Positions 37,649 to 47,642 of a stretch of 64,000 nt of DNA are shown in pieces. The notes beneath the pieces are model-generated. The model did not search any database. It was not told the origin of the DNA and saw only the letters and a program-made list of their open reading frames with translations. Both the position numbers and the translations under genes were made by a program. This DNA comes from Rhodoferax sp. (lineage in GTDB: Bacteria; Pseudomonadota; Gammaproteobacteria; Burkholderiales; Burkholderiaceae_C), in NCBI GenBank assembly GCA_020048895.1, contig JAIFLV010000070.1:1-64000 (forward strand), given 5' to 3'. The first letter of the stretch is position 1. Each line of letters opens with the position of its first letter.

Positions 37649-38577
37649 TGGCCGCCTCCAAAGCCGGAGCGCACGTCGGCAGCTCCCAGGCTGTCGTGCC
37701 CGGCACGTTGCCACGGGATAAGGCGACGCAACCAGTTCGGCCAAATCCGACGCGGGGCCCGCACACCCGGCGTGTCGCCAGCAGCCAGGCTAACGTGTGC
37801 GGGCGTGACACGGTGAACGTTTTCGCCATACGCCAGCATCAGGCATTTGTGCGCCAGCACATTCACCATGCGCGGCACACCGCCGCTATATCCTGCAATG
37901 GCCGCCGCCGCATCGGCCTCGAACACCTGGGTGTCGGTATGCTCCCCCAGTGCTGCGCGGCTGAGACGATGCTCAAGGTACATGGGCACGCGGTTGGCAA
38001 GCATCGGGCCGAGGTACTCGCTGAAGGTGATGCGCTGCAAGAGCTGGCGGATTTCGGGGCGTGCCAGCTTGGCGTCGAGCTCAGGTTGGCCCAACAGGAC
38101 CAGTTGCAGCAATTTGCGCTTTTCCGTCTCCAAGTTGGACAGCAGGCGCAAGCTCTCAACGGTGCGCACAGGAATGGCCTGGGCTTCGTCAATACAGACC
38201 ACCACACGCTTATCGGCCTGGCTGTGTTTGAGCAGACTGGCCTGGAGTGCATTGAGCACGTTGTGGCGCGTGTGGGGCTGGCGCACGCGCAGACCGAGTT
38301 CACGCGCCAGGGCCATCAGCAAGTCGTCCGGGCCCATGTCGGGATTGGGGATGTAGGCGGTCACGCATTCGCCCTGCAGGGTCTTGAGGAGTTGGCGACA
38401 CAGCAATGTCTTGCCACAGCCCACTTCGCCCACAATTTTCAGAAAACCCTCACCACTGCGCAACGCCACCAGGAGGGTGTTGAGCGCTGCTTGTGCACCC
38501 TCATGCGGGTAAAAAAAATCAGTGTCGGGAGTAATCGAGAAAGGGGCTTCCCGCAGCGAAAAGAACCCCTCGTACAT
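37645..38577 (-). CDS. mshM: MSHA biogenesis ATPase MshM (ExeA-like)
   Basis: A 310-residue AAA ATPase of the ExeA/GspA class, starting MYEGFFSLREAPFSITPD, the typical opening. Walker A GEVGCGKT (50-57), Walker B VVVCIDEAQ (125-133). It probably helps assemble the secretin or couples to peptidoglycan. The start overlaps the stop of mshL by one base. Confidence 0.9.
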   Translation of the reverse strand: MYEGFFSLREAPFSITPDTDFFYPHEGAQAALNTLLVALRSGEGFLKIVGEVGCGKTLLCRQLLKTLQGECVTAYIPNPDMGPDDLLMALARELGLRVRQPHTRHNVLNALQASLLKHSQADKRVVVCIDEAQAIPVRTVESLRLLSNLETEKRKLLQLVLLGQPELDAKLARPEIRQLLQRITFSEYLGPMLANRVPMYLEHRLSRAALGEHTDTQVFEADAAAAIAGYSGGVPRMVNVLAHKCLMLAYGENVHRVTPAHVSLAAGDTPGVRAPRRIWPNWLRRLIPWQRAGHDSLGAADVRSGFGGGQ

Positions 38578-40370
38578 TACTTGTCCGTGGCGCCATCCAC
38601 GCGCACGATGCGCGCACGGGTCGCATCCATCTCGTCCAGTGCAGCGCGGGACCGCCGTGTCTGCGCTTCCCAGTCTTCGGCGCTGCGGATGATGGTGGGC
38701 TTAATCAGCACCACCAGTTCCTTCTTGCGCCCACTATTGGCCTTGTTGCCCAGCAAGCCGGACAGGAATGGGGTGCTGTTGGTGGAGCCCGGCAAGCCGG
38801 AAGCGCTGCGGTTGGACTCCATCTGCATCAGCCCGCCAATAGCCACGATGTTGCCGTCCTGGATACGCACCATGGTGTCGGACTCGTTGACCGAACGCGA
38901 CGCCAGCGGTAGCGGCCCGGAGGGCAGGCCGATGCTTTTGCTTTTTTCTGAAATCGAGGTCACCGACGGGCGCACATGCAAGGTGATGTTGTTCAGGTCG
39001 TCAATCTGCGGCGTCACATCCAGCGCAATGCCGGAAAACATGGACGAAATCACCGGCGTAATCGGGTTGATGGTTGTGTTGTTACTTCCCGTTGCCGTGC
39101 CCGTGTTGCCCGTGTTGGTGGTGTTGCTGGAAAAACCGGTGACAAAAAACTCGTCGGTACCGACCTTGAGCAGCGCCTTCTGGTTGTTCAACGTGGCAAT
39201 GCGCGGGCTGCTCAGGATTTGTACATCGCCCCGGGTCTCCAGAAAGCCCAGCACTGCCTGAAATCCTTCGGTGGCCAGCGCCAGCCCAAACACACCACCC
39301 GCAGCCGCAGGCAACGCCAAAGCCCCGCTGATAGAGGCGCCCCCCGAGGGCAACCCCGGCACGTTACCCACCACACCGTTGATCAATACATTGTTGGCTG
39401 TTCCGCCACCAATGGTGCCCATGACGCCCGTTGCTCCCCCGCCATTGCGCAGCGCGTGCCAGTCGATGCCGCTTTGGTAGCCATCGAGCAATTCAACTTC
39501 GACGATCTTGGCCTCCAGCATGACCTGGCGCTCTACGGACAGCTGCGCAGCTTTCAGGAACTTTTCCACCTGGCGCAACTCATCCGGCATGGCACGCACC
39601 GCCATGATGCCGGCCTGCGGGCTGGTGATGACACTGCGCCCCTCACCCTGTCCCACCATACCCCGCACTGCGCCAGTCAGCTCGGCCCAGTAATCGGTCT
39701 TGGTATTGGTGCTGATACGGCTGCTTTCCACCTGACTGGTTGCACCACCATTTGTGCCTCCAGCGCCTGTGCTGCTTGCGCCGCCAGCTCCTGAATTGGT
39801 AGCACCGCCGGAACTACCTGACACCGTGCCAGACGAAACCGACAGCTCGCTGGTGCCCGAACGCTGCGACTGCGGGTAGTTGATGGTGAAAATGCGCGTC
39901 TGCAGGGTGGGCGCATAAATAGTGATGCGCCGCCCGTCAATCTTGAAGTCGTAACCGTACACATCACGAATGGCCTCGAGTGCCTCGGTGACGGTGACAC
40001 CACGCAGGGTGACCGACAAGGTGCCTTTCACGTCCGGGTGCATCAGCATGCTGTAACGCGTGTCGGCCACAATGGCCAGAAACACCTCTCTAGCCTGGGC
40101 GTTGTTCACCAGCAAGTCAATGCGGGGTTCTGGCACCGGCGCCGCTTTGGCCGGCGCCGGCTCGGCCAAGGACTCGGTCACGCGCTGAGGCACCGCTACT
40201 GGTGGCGCCGACACCTTGGGTGGTGGCATCTCTTCACGCACCGCCTGGGTGACGTCCTGGAACTGCAAGCTGCGCTCGTTGGCGCAACCCGCCAACACCA
40301 CCACACCCAGCAACAGGGGGGCGGATTTCGATATTCGGAAGAAATCAAACATGGTCACAGTATGCGTCAT
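38577..40370 (-). CDS. mshL: MSHA secretin MshL
   Basis: A 597-residue outer-membrane secretin of the GspD/PilQ family: lipoprotein-type signal (LLLGVVVLAGC), N-terminal domains with an STN-like fold, the secretin core (VERQVMLEAKIVEVELLDG; VQILSSPRIATLNNQKALLKVG), and VGLLGNKANSGRKKELVVLIKP near the end as LLGNKANSGRKKELVV. The Ser/Gly-rich stretch around residue 190 is characteristic of MshL. It forms the pore for the pilus. Start at 40370, or 40352 (MFDFF). Confidence 0.92.
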   Translation of the reverse strand: MTHTVTMFDFFRISKSAPLLLGVVVLAGCANERSLQFQDVTQAVREEMPPPKVSAPPVAVPQRVTESLAEPAPAKAAPVPEPRIDLLVNNAQAREVFLAIVADTRYSMLMHPDVKGTLSVTLRGVTVTEALEAIRDVYGYDFKIDGRRITIYAPTLQTRIFTINYPQSQRSGTSELSVSSGTVSGSSGGATNSGAGGASSTGAGGTNGGATSQVESSRISTNTKTDYWAELTGAVRGMVGQGEGRSVITSPQAGIMAVRAMPDELRQVEKFLKAAQLSVERQVMLEAKIVEVELLDGYQSGIDWHALRNGGGATGVMGTIGGGTANNVLINGVVGNVPGLPSGGASISGALALPAAAGGVFGLALATEGFQAVLGFLETRGDVQILSSPRIATLNNQKALLKVGTDEFFVTGFSSNTTNTGNTGTATGSNNTTINPITPVISSMFSGIALDVTPQIDDLNNITLHVRPSVTSISEKSKSIGLPSGPLPLASRSVNESDTMVRIQDGNIVAIGGLMQMESNRSASGLPGSTNSTPFLSGLLGNKANSGRKKELVVLIKPTIIRSAEDWEAQTRRSRAALDEMDATRARIVRVDGATDK

Positions 40371-40738
40371 GGTTTGGGGCCTTTGGATTCTGCCGAGGGT
40401 TTGCGCTCAATTCCTGAAAACCGCGGCAGTTTGAGCAATTCTTTGCCGTTGCGCAACCAGATCTCGGTCTCGGCGATACGCATGATGCGGTAGGCACCGA
40501 TCGACTGACCCACGCCATACAAGCGCGTGCCATTGACCAGAAACGGCTTGTCTTCGCGCACCACGACCGCCACACCTTCCTCGCCCCAGGGCGCTTCGGT
40601 CGCGCTGGCCGACAGCGGCTGCGCTGACTGCGCCGGCGGCACGGTCGGGTCGCGCAGGTCTTGCGCCAGTGCGGCTGCACCAGCAAACACCCCCGCCAGC
40701 AAACCCATGAAACACGCCAAACTGCGAAACGGGTTCAT
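40367..40738 (-). CDS. mshK: MSHA biogenesis protein MshK-like
   Basis: A 123-residue protein with a signal peptide (LAGVFAGAAALAQ) followed by DLRDPTVPP, an opening shared with MshK and PilP-like proteins, and a small beta domain. Overlaps mshL and mshJ by 4 nt each. The role in MSHA assembly is inferred from position and short similarity. Confidence 0.75.
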   Translation of the reverse strand: MNPFRSLACFMGLLAGVFAGAAALAQDLRDPTVPPAQSAQPLSASATEAPWGEEGVAVVVREDKPFLVNGTRLYGVGQSIGAYRIMRIAETEIWLRNGKELLKLPRFSGIERKPSAESKGPKP

Positions 40739-41391
40739 ATCGGCTGCACTCCCAGCACAAATACCTGCAAGGTCAACTCGGGTGGCTGCACTTCACTCTT
40801 GAGTGCCAGCGACCCCCATCGCAAGGCCGGCAGCGCACTTTCGAGTTGTTGCACATAGCGCACCAAGGCCGGGTAAGGGCCACTGACGCGCAGCTCCAGT
40901 CCTTTCTTGGTCATGCCCGCAGGCAACGCACCAACCACCGCTGGAGCCCCGGCTGCGAGCACCGGGCCAGTTTCTGTTTGCAGTGTTTTGAGCCCGAGCA
41001 AAGTCAATCCCTCCTGACGCCGCAGAAACTGCACCAGCACCTGCTCCAGATCGGGGCCATTGTTCGCACGCGGCAGCAAAGCGTTGATATCTTCGTTCAA
41101 GGCACCCAGGCGCACGTTCGCCGCTTCGATGTCGGCACGCACCGCCTTGCTGGGGTCCACGGGCTGGGCGACCGCCTTCAGTTCATCACGCAGTCGCCCC
41201 AACTCGGCACCCTGGGACGCAAACTGCTGCACCAATTTCTTGTTTGCTGCCATCACCGGGGCCAGCCAAAGCATATCTGCGACAGCCACAACACAGGCAA
41301 CGATCGACAGGAACAAAAATGCCCGCTCACGCAGACTCATGGCGTCGATCTTGGCCAGCAAGGCCTCCATACGCAATTTGAAATCCTTCAT
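40735..41391 (-). CDS. mshJ: MSHA biogenesis protein MshJ (PilO-like)
   Basis: A 218-residue inner-membrane protein: one helix (about 22-42), a coiled coil (about 45-100) and a ferredoxin-like domain (GLELRVSGPYPALVRYVQQLE). It corresponds to PilO/GspM of the alignment complex. The start at 41391 overlaps the preceding gene by 4 nt. Confidence 0.82.
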   Translation of the reverse strand: MKDFKLRMEALLAKIDAMSLRERAFLFLSIVACVVAVADMLWLAPVMAANKKLVQQFASQGAELGRLRDELKAVAQPVDPSKAVRADIEAANVRLGALNEDINALLPRANNGPDLEQVLVQFLRRQEGLTLLGLKTLQTETGPVLAAGAPAVVGALPAGMTKKGLELRVSGPYPALVRYVQQLESALPALRWGSLALKSEVQPPELTLQVFVLGVQPI

Positions 41392-42113
41392 GGCTTGGCT
41401 CCTGGCGCAACGGCGGAAGCCGGACGCACCGGCACCGGCGGCTCCTGATTGACCAGCTTGAACGACCACACCGGCCGCGACGGACCTGCGCCCACGGAAC
41501 TTGCGGCAGCGGGCGCGGGCGCAGCCGCACCGGTCAACACATCCACCACCTTGGCACGCACCTCGGTTTTGTTCTCAACCGTAACCCCCGACAAACGCAA
41601 ATCACGCATCAGCGGGTGTTGTGCCAATCGCGGCACCCATTCGTTGAGTGCCTGGGTTTCGAGCGTAAAGCCACCTACTTCCAGCCGGCCACGGTCGACC
41701 GCCAGCGTGGTGATCCATACCGATGCCGGGATGCTGCCCGAGAGCATCCGCATGCGGTCCGAATGCCCTTCGCCGGGCCTGAACATGCCCTGCCTGACGG
41801 CATCCACCAGAACTTCGCGTTGCGCAACGGCGCCCCGGCGCTCTTGCAGTTGGGCCAACAGCGCCGGATCAACTGGCGCCGCGTTGGCCCGGCTTTGGGC
41901 AATAGCAGCTTTGAGGCTGGCGATTTCAGCCGCCTGGGTAGCTGTAGTCTGGCGGTAGCTGGCACTGGATTGCTCCAGATTCCAGACCCAGGCGGCAGCC
42001 AGCGCGCCACCCACTACCAGCAGCGCCGCCAGCGCTTGCACCAGCGTGAGCGCCGAGAACCGCTGACGAACCGGGCGGAATGTGGCAGCGCAGAGATTGA
42101 TTTGCTGGGTCAT
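41388..42113 (-). CDS. mshI2: PilN-like MSHA biogenesis protein (MshI2)
   Basis: A 241-residue protein beginning MTQQINLCAATFRP, the short cytoplasmic INL motif of PilN that binds PilM, then one membrane helix (about 22-45), coiled coil and a periplasmic ferredoxin-like domain. Acts with MshI and MshJ as the inner-membrane alignment complex. Gap of 10 nt to mshI. Confidence 0.82.
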   Translation of the reverse strand: MTQQINLCAATFRPVRQRFSALTLVQALAALLVVGGALAAAWVWNLEQSSASYRQTTATQAAEIASLKAAIAQSRANAAPVDPALLAQLQERRGAVAQREVLVDAVRQGMFRPGEGHSDRMRMLSGSIPASVWITTLAVDRGRLEVGGFTLETQALNEWVPRLAQHPLMRDLRLSGVTVENKTEVRAKVVDVLTGAAAPAPAAASSVGAGPSRPVWSFKLVNQEPPVPVRPASAVAPGAKP

Positions 42114-42123
42114 GGCGCTTCAA

Positions 42124-43176
42124 TCAGGCTGCACTGCTATCGTCACGCAACAACAGGCCCAGCAACGGCAGGCAATAGCTGCGATCAGCCTCGCTGCACT
42201 CGCCCAGGCCTGGAAACAACGCGTCCAGATTCATCGCAGTCACGTTTTGCCCGGTCTCACGGCTCAACCAGGTAGCCAGGTCTGCGGAGCGCTCACCCGC
42301 CTGCACGCGCAAGCCTGAGAGCGGCAAACTGGACCACGACCGGTCCCATAAATCGAGTGAGCGCTGCACCTCCACCACCAGACGCTGGGCCCGGTCGGCG
42401 TCGGTCAGCGCCACCGATGCGGTGCCGAGCCCGGACGCGGTGCCGGCATAGTCGGGCACGTACTCGGTGACCGGGGTGTAGCCATCGGGCGCATCGGCAA
42501 CGACCGCCTCTGCAGGCGTCCACTGCATGGCAAGGAAGCCCTCGGGCAAGTCAAGCCTGCGGGTGTAGTACAGCTCACTATTGACGCTGATGGTGAACAA
42601 GGTGTGCTGTGCGTCGGTGATCAACATGGACGCCTCGGCGCGCTGCGGCGTGCCATCCTTCTTGGCCAGGGCGGTTTGCAAGTTGCGCTGGCAGGTTTCC
42701 TGCACATCAATGATGCTGACCTGCCAGTCCATGCTGTTGGCCAGGTCCATCGCCGCGCGGATGTGCGCCGTCTGCGCGGCCACCACGAAGATTTGCGGAT
42801 TGGTCTTTTGCAGGCCGTCACCCAGGTGCAATACGTCAATCGTCAGGTCGTCGATATGCGTGTCCACCATGTCGCGGATCTGGTAGCGCGCGGCCGACTT
42901 GAGCTCTTCCTGTGGCACGGAGGGCGCAGGAATCTGCAGAAAATGGTACTGCTCCGGGCGCAACATTACGGTCGCCGCAAGCCCTTTGAGGTTGAGCGCC
43001 TGCAGTCGGGCGGAGAACACGTCCAGCGCATCGCTGCCCTGGCGCTCCACGCCAAGTTGCAAAATTTCGAAACTACCATCGGGCCTGGCGCGCGCGCGCA
43101 CAAACGCAAAAGTCTTGTCCGACCACGACACCGCGAGCTGGTCGCGCGAAGAGCTTCGCTGCCAGAGCCAGCGCAT
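42124..43176 (-). CDS. mshI: MshI, PilM-like cytoplasmic protein
   Basis: A 350-residue actin-like ATPase fold protein of the PilM family: LAVSWSDKTFAFV at the N-terminus, PSVPQEELKSAARYQI and DVQETCQRNLQTAL in the core, and AGERSADLATWLSRETGQ near the end. It anchors PilN and the assembly ATPase. The start at 43176 (MRWLWQRS) is preferred over the longer frame to 43275, which begins inside the intergenic repeat area. First gene of the I-J-K-L-M-N block. Confidence 0.85.
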   Translation of the reverse strand: MRWLWQRSSSRDQLAVSWSDKTFAFVRARARPDGSFEILQLGVERQGSDALDVFSARLQALNLKGLAATVMLRPEQYHFLQIPAPSVPQEELKSAARYQIRDMVDTHIDDLTIDVLHLGDGLQKTNPQIFVVAAQTAHIRAAMDLANSMDWQVSIIDVQETCQRNLQTALAKKDGTPQRAEASMLITDAQHTLFTISVNSELYYTRRLDLPEGFLAMQWTPAEAVVADAPDGYTPVTEYVPDYAGTASGLGTASVALTDADRAQRLVVEVQRSLDLWDRSWSSLPLSGLRVQAGERSADLATWLSRETGQNVTAMNLDALFPGLGECSEADRSYCLPLLGLLLRDDSSAA

Positions 43177-43554
43177 GTTTAAGCAAGCTCCGGGATAGTT
43201 GATTGATGATTGGCTAGCATGGCTTCCATTATGGGTGCAATTCTCGGTGAGGTTTACCCCCAACAGCACTCGCACATCGCTCTCATTTTAATAGCTGGTT
43301 GCGCCGACCTGTCAACGACAAACTGTTGCTATTTCCTTGGATGGAGATATCCGCCTTAAATTGCTTGAAGAGCGCAGGCATCGCCCTGCCAGAGGGTCTT
43401 AGAGGCAGCGCCAATGACAGGTGCAGTCCATCGAGACGATATTTCAGTCGTTGTAGAGTCTTTCGGCCTGAGAGCCTATACTGATCCGATCATCGCTTTG
43501 CATTTGCTGCAAAGCGGCAATGCCTTGAACTTGGTTTGCACGCGATTCTTATAC
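43177..43554. other. Divergent intergenic region between mshI and mshQ
   Basis: About 380 nt without a convincing gene. It must carry start signals for mshI (-) and mshQ (+). A short copy of the dispersed repeat core (AATAGCTGGTTGCGC) lies at 43290-43304. An open frame runs through the second half into mshQ from 43414 but lacks a Shine-Dalgarno or signal peptide. I see no consensus promoter. Confidence 0.55.
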
Positions 43555-46500
43555 ATGCTTCACAGATTAATTCTGATCTTGGTCGCGCTATTGATGACAG
43601 CGGCGGCCCGGGCAGCACCTTACACGCTACCTGCCCAGTTTGGTAGCGCTACAACGCCATTCGCAGGTTGCACTCAGGTCACGCCAGCTTACTACCGCTG
43701 CAGTGGAGACGTTGCCTTGAGCAACAATGACATACTTACTATTACTGCACCACTGACCATGGAAGTCACTGGCAGTTTCAGCACGGGCAATGGCCTGACT
43801 ATTGTGGGTGGTGCCAGTGGTTTGCAGATCTACGCCCTGGGCAACATCAGCATCGGCAACAACATGTCGGGAGCGGCAAACCTGCGCGCTGGGGGCAGTG
43901 TGTCCATAGGCAACAACGGGGCGCTGACCGGCAACATCATCGCCAGCGGGGTGCTGACGATCGACAACAACACGGTAGTGACTGGCGTTTGCAGTCCCAC
44001 GCATGTACGGTGTACCGGTACGGGAGCAATATCCCCGGCGCTCACCTTCACCAAAACAGCCAGCACCTCACCCATAAACACAGGCGGCGCAGTCAGTTTT
44101 ACCGTATTGGTAAGAAACGATGGCGCAGCCGGTTCGGCAACCCTTCGGGGGACGACTGTGACGGACGTATTTCCCTGCGGTGGGCTAACGCGCGGAACGC
44201 CCGCTGCGTCGCAGGGGAGCGTTGCGACTGGTACTTGTTCGGGCGGCAGTGAAACGCTGGTCTGGAGTGCTGGCGACATCGCTCCCGGCGCGTCAGTGAC
44301 CCTGACACTATCGGCAACAGGCACGATGCCTGGCAGCTGGGTCAATACTGCGAGTCTCACCTCGCCGAGCCTACTGATCCCAATGGCCACCCAAAGTGCC
44401 ATCGTGACTGTCAACGCGCCGACCATTAACCAGGTCAAAATGGAGGTGGGTGACCTAACGGTTATCGACACCTACACCAATCCAGTATGGACACAGGTGA
44501 ACTTTACCCAGGTGTTTGATCGCACTCCGTATGTCTTTACGCTTCCGACAGACGATGGTAATAATTCCGGTGCACACCGCATCCGAAACGTAACGACTAC
44601 CGGTTTTCAGGTGACCACTGTCGAGCCGGGTCGGCTCGATGGTCGCGACGGCGAGGACGGACCGCACGTCGCTATGGGGCTTTCCTATCTCGCCATCGAT
44701 TCATGCCCGGGTGGGGTCGCCCAATGCACCCTGACCCTATCGAACGGTGACAAGTGGCAATTGGGCTTTGTCAATACCGCCAGGGCGCAGGCCTACGGCA
44801 CCGACAAGACCGTAGCGGCCAACTGGGAGCGAGTGAACTTCGCTACAGCTTTCTCGACGCCACCTGCCGTGCTGGTACAGGTGCAAACCATTAATAGCGA
44901 AACCGGGATACTGAACGCCACGGGTACGAACTGTGCCACCATCAATGGGGGCAGAGGACCATGCCCTTCCACGCCTTGGCTAACCAGCGCTGTGAATGGA
45001 GTAACGGCGACTCAAATGGATGTTGCGCTGGAGCGCTCCGAAGCGCGCTGGGGCAGCGTGACACAATCGGAGGTCATCGCCTACCTGGCGGCCGCGCCAA
45101 CTGTCGGGCGACAGGAATTTCTCGACGGCGCTGGCAATTTGGTCAAGTACGAGATCATCCGTACGCCGGCACAGTACCTCGGCTGGGGCAGCACAAGCGC
45201 AGGCACCTTCTACACCCAGAACTTTTCATCGACATGGGCCCCGGAGGTGCCCAAGGTCATTGCCTCGATGAACTCCCGCAACAACCTGGAGAACGCTGGC
45301 AACAACACTACCGGCGATGGAGGCTGGCTGCGGCGTCAGGTTGAGAGCAATGCCAACCAACAAACTCGCGTGCGTATGACCGTGGATGAAGTGCGAACCG
45401 GTTCCTTCAATTCTGACAATGATCGCACCAAGAACAACGCGGAAGTTGCCGGCATCTTCGCGTTCAATCGTGGCTTTGCAATTGACCCCGTCAAACTCAA
45501 CCAGATTCGGATTATTCATGACGGTGCGGCGCAGTCCTGTGTGGATGAGTCCATCATCATCAAGGCCTGTGGCGATACCGCCTGCAACGCGTCTTCTCTC
45601 TATGCCGGGCCTGTCACTGCCAACCTGGAGCCCAATAATGCGAGTGCAACTTGGTCTGGTGCGGGTGTGGTCGGCAGTACGCTCAACTTTTCCGGCGGTT
45701 CGGCTGCGGTAAACCTTCGCTACAGCGCCGGTGGCAGCATCACACTCGGACTGACTGCGACCCCTATACCGGCCAACGGTGTGGCGTGCTACACCCCGGC
45801 CGGAGTGGTAACAAGTTGCACCATGGCGGTGACTGCCTGCGCCTCACAGCTCGTCAACGCCTGTGAGGGTGCCTCCTGCAGTTGCACCAGTTCCAGTTGC
45901 ACGGCAAACTATGATCGCCTGAACACCAAGTTAACAGGCAACGCATTGAGTTTTGGACTGGTGGCGCTTAGGCAGGTGTCTGGGCAATATGTTCTTGATA
46001 CCGGGTTTAACGGGGCGGTACAAGTCGATATGGTGGCCAACCAGGGAGCCGGTGTCTGCCCTACGCCGACCAGTGCTGGCGGCTTGTCCGGCAGTTCCCA
46101 AAATGTGACATTTAGCCTGGGTCGGCCGATAGCGAGTGGCGTGTATTCGTATTCCGCGGCCAACAACCTAACCCCTTATCGAAACTTGCGTCTGCGCTTC
46201 ACCCAAGGCTCCCCGGCGTCATCGACCTGCTCTCTCGACAACTTTGCTATCCGGCCACCCATCTTTACCGTGACCTCTAGCAACGCCACCAACAACGCAG
46301 TGACTGGAGCGCCCGTCTTCAAAGCGGGGGCGGACAGTTTCAGTCTCACCGCAATGGCGTTGGCGGGTTATGACGGCACACCGCAAATCGACAACACGCA
46401 GCTGATCGGCACGCCGACGGCAGGCGCGATTACGGGTGGTTTCCCGGCCGCCACTGCCACCAATGGCATTGCTACCGGCAATACCTTTACCTACAGCGAG

Positions 46501-47583
46501 GTTGGCAATCTCGGCCTATTGGCCAATGCCGTTTATGACGATAGCTGGAGCGCTGTTGATCAGCCAGGGGACTGCACCAATGACGCCTCCAATGCTCTCG
46601 TTGGCGGCAAGATTGGCTGCAAGATTGGTAGCACTGCGGTCACTCAGACGACGGGAGTCAGCGGTTTTGGGCGCTTTGTTCCAAACCAATTCGTACTCAC
46701 CTCTTCAAGCGTGAGTCCGGCAAGCGGCAGTTTCAGCTATATGGACCAACCGTTTGGCGTCGCCTTCACACTTACCGCTGAAAGGGCCGGTGGCGGCACG
46801 ACGAAAAACTACGCCGGAAGTTACGCCAAGATCGACCCCGCCACCGTGGCTTTATGGCCGTCCACCACGCTGGGTGCTACCGGCTTCGCGCTGGGTGCTG
46901 TCAATAGCGGGGTCGACTTGAGCACACGTCTGTCTGTTGTAGGCACGCCCACCGGGGCCTGGGCCGATGGTGTGGTCACCGTTGCGGCAAACCTGAAATT
47001 CAGTCGGCCAAGCACCTTATCCGCAGACGCAACGTGGGGCCCATATGCAGCACTTGACCTTGGCATTGCGCCGCAAGACAGCGACGGCATCAAACTGCTG
47101 CCTGCCGCACTCAACCTTGACGCATCCGCACCGGGCGGGGCCGAGCGGCAAAAACTCAACGCTGCAACCACCATACAACGCTTGGGTCGCATCTGGATTC
47201 CAAATGCATATGGTTCAGAACGGCTGCCATTGCCTTTGATCGCCACGGTGCAGTTTTACAATGGATCAAGCTGGGCGACCAGCACCACGGACAACGTCAC
47301 GACGTTCAATACCAATCTGTCCACAGCCGGTGGAAACTTGGTCGCCACAGTGACATCTGGCTTGGCAAGTGGGGTCAGCGTGACAAGCCCTGGGTCATTG
47401 GCCGTGGCGGCCGGTGTACGCACATTTACCTTGTCCGCTCCCGGTCTGCGCGGCAGTGTGGACTTGTCGCTCAACGCTCCAAGCTACCTGCTAAACCCGC
47501 CTGGCTATGTGTCAAACACCCCTGCCCTCGCCACGTTCGGAATTTTCAAGAGCCCGCTGATCTACCGTCGCGAAAACTACTGA
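43555..47583 (+). CDS. mshQ: MshQ-like large secreted protein (DUF11 and DUF6701 regions)
   Basis: A 1,342-residue protein with a signal peptide (LILILVALLMTAAARAA). N-terminal segment of short beta repeats (IGNNMSGAANLRAGG), then a DUF11-like domain (LTFTKTASTSPINTGG, VSFTVLVRNDGA), then three tandem beta units (DNA about 44484-44640, 44818-45050, 45208-45430), a Cys-rich region and a C-terminal DUF6701 domain (RIWIPNAYGSERLPLPL), the diagnostic MshQ part. In Vibrio and Shewanella mshQ ends the msh operon; here it is on the opposite strand. Possibly a pilus-tip or surface adhesin. The start at 43555 has no clear Shine-Dalgarno. Confidence 0.82.
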   Translation: MLHRLILILVALLMTAAARAAPYTLPAQFGSATTPFAGCTQVTPAYYRCSGDVALSNNDILTITAPLTMEVTGSFSTGNGLTIVGGASGLQIYALGNISIGNNMSGAANLRAGGSVSIGNNGALTGNIIASGVLTIDNNTVVTGVCSPTHVRCTGTGAISPALTFTKTASTSPINTGGAVSFTVLVRNDGAAGSATLRGTTVTDVFPCGGLTRGTPAASQGSVATGTCSGGSETLVWSAGDIAPGASVTLTLSATGTMPGSWVNTASLTSPSLLIPMATQSAIVTVNAPTINQVKMEVGDLTVIDTYTNPVWTQVNFTQVFDRTPYVFTLPTDDGNNSGAHRIRNVTTTGFQVTTVEPGRLDGRDGEDGPHVAMGLSYLAIDSCPGGVAQCTLTLSNGDKWQLGFVNTARAQAYGTDKTVAANWERVNFATAFSTPPAVLVQVQTINSETGILNATGTNCATINGGRGPCPSTPWLTSAVNGVTATQMDVALERSEARWGSVTQSEVIAYLAAAPTVGRQEFLDGAGNLVKYEIIRTPAQYLGWGSTSAGTFYTQNFSSTWAPEVPKVIASMNSRNNLENAGNNTTGDGGWLRRQVESNANQQTRVRMTVDEVRTGSFNSDNDRTKNNAEVAGIFAFNRGFAIDPVKLNQIRIIHDGAAQSCVDESIIIKACGDTACNASSLYAGPVTANLEPNNASATWSGAGVVGSTLNFSGGSAAVNLRYSAGGSITLGLTATPIPANGVACYTPAGVVTSCTMAVTACASQLVNACEGASCSCTSSSCTANYDRLNTKLTGNALSFGLVALRQVSGQYVLDTGFNGAVQVDMVANQGAGVCPTPTSAGGLSGSSQNVTFSLGRPIASGVYSYSAANNLTPYRNLRLRFTQGSPASSTCSLDNFAIRPPIFTVTSSNATNNAVTGAPVFKAGADSFSLTAMALAGYDGTPQIDNTQLIGTPTAGAITGGFPAATATNGIATGNTFTYSEVGNLGLLANAVYDDSWSAVDQPGDCTNDASNALVGGKIGCKIGSTAVTQTTGVSGFGRFVPNQFVLTSSSVSPASGSFSYMDQPFGVAFTLTAERAGGGTTKNYAGSYAKIDPATVALWPSTTLGATGFALGAVNSGVDLSTRLSVVGTPTGAWADGVVTVAANLKFSRPSTLSADATWGPYAALDLGIAPQDSDGIKLLPAALNLDASAPGGAERQKLNAATTIQRLGRIWIPNAYGSERLPLPLIATVQFYNGSSWATSTTDNVTTFNTNLSTAGGNLVATVTSGLASGVSVTSPGSLAVAAGVRTFTLSAPGLRGSVDLSLNAPSYLLNPPGYVSNTPALATFGIFKSPLIYRRENY

Positions 47584-47593
47584 CACTATTTAC

Positions 47594-47618
47594 GATAGCG
47601 GCTTGCGCTTGCTACGCG
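47594..47618 (+). repeat. Dispersed repeat copy after mshQ
   Basis: GATAGCGGCTTGCGCTTGC followed by TACGCG, starting 10 nt after the mshQ stop. It shares the ATAGC-GCTTGCGC core with other copies. Confidence 0.5.
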
Positions 47619-47642
47619 ACCGTTGGTGCCTGATTTTGCGCA

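Noticed and set aside
43414..43554. N-terminal extension of mshQ
   Set aside because: It would place 47 residues before a clear signal peptide and runs over the intergenic region.
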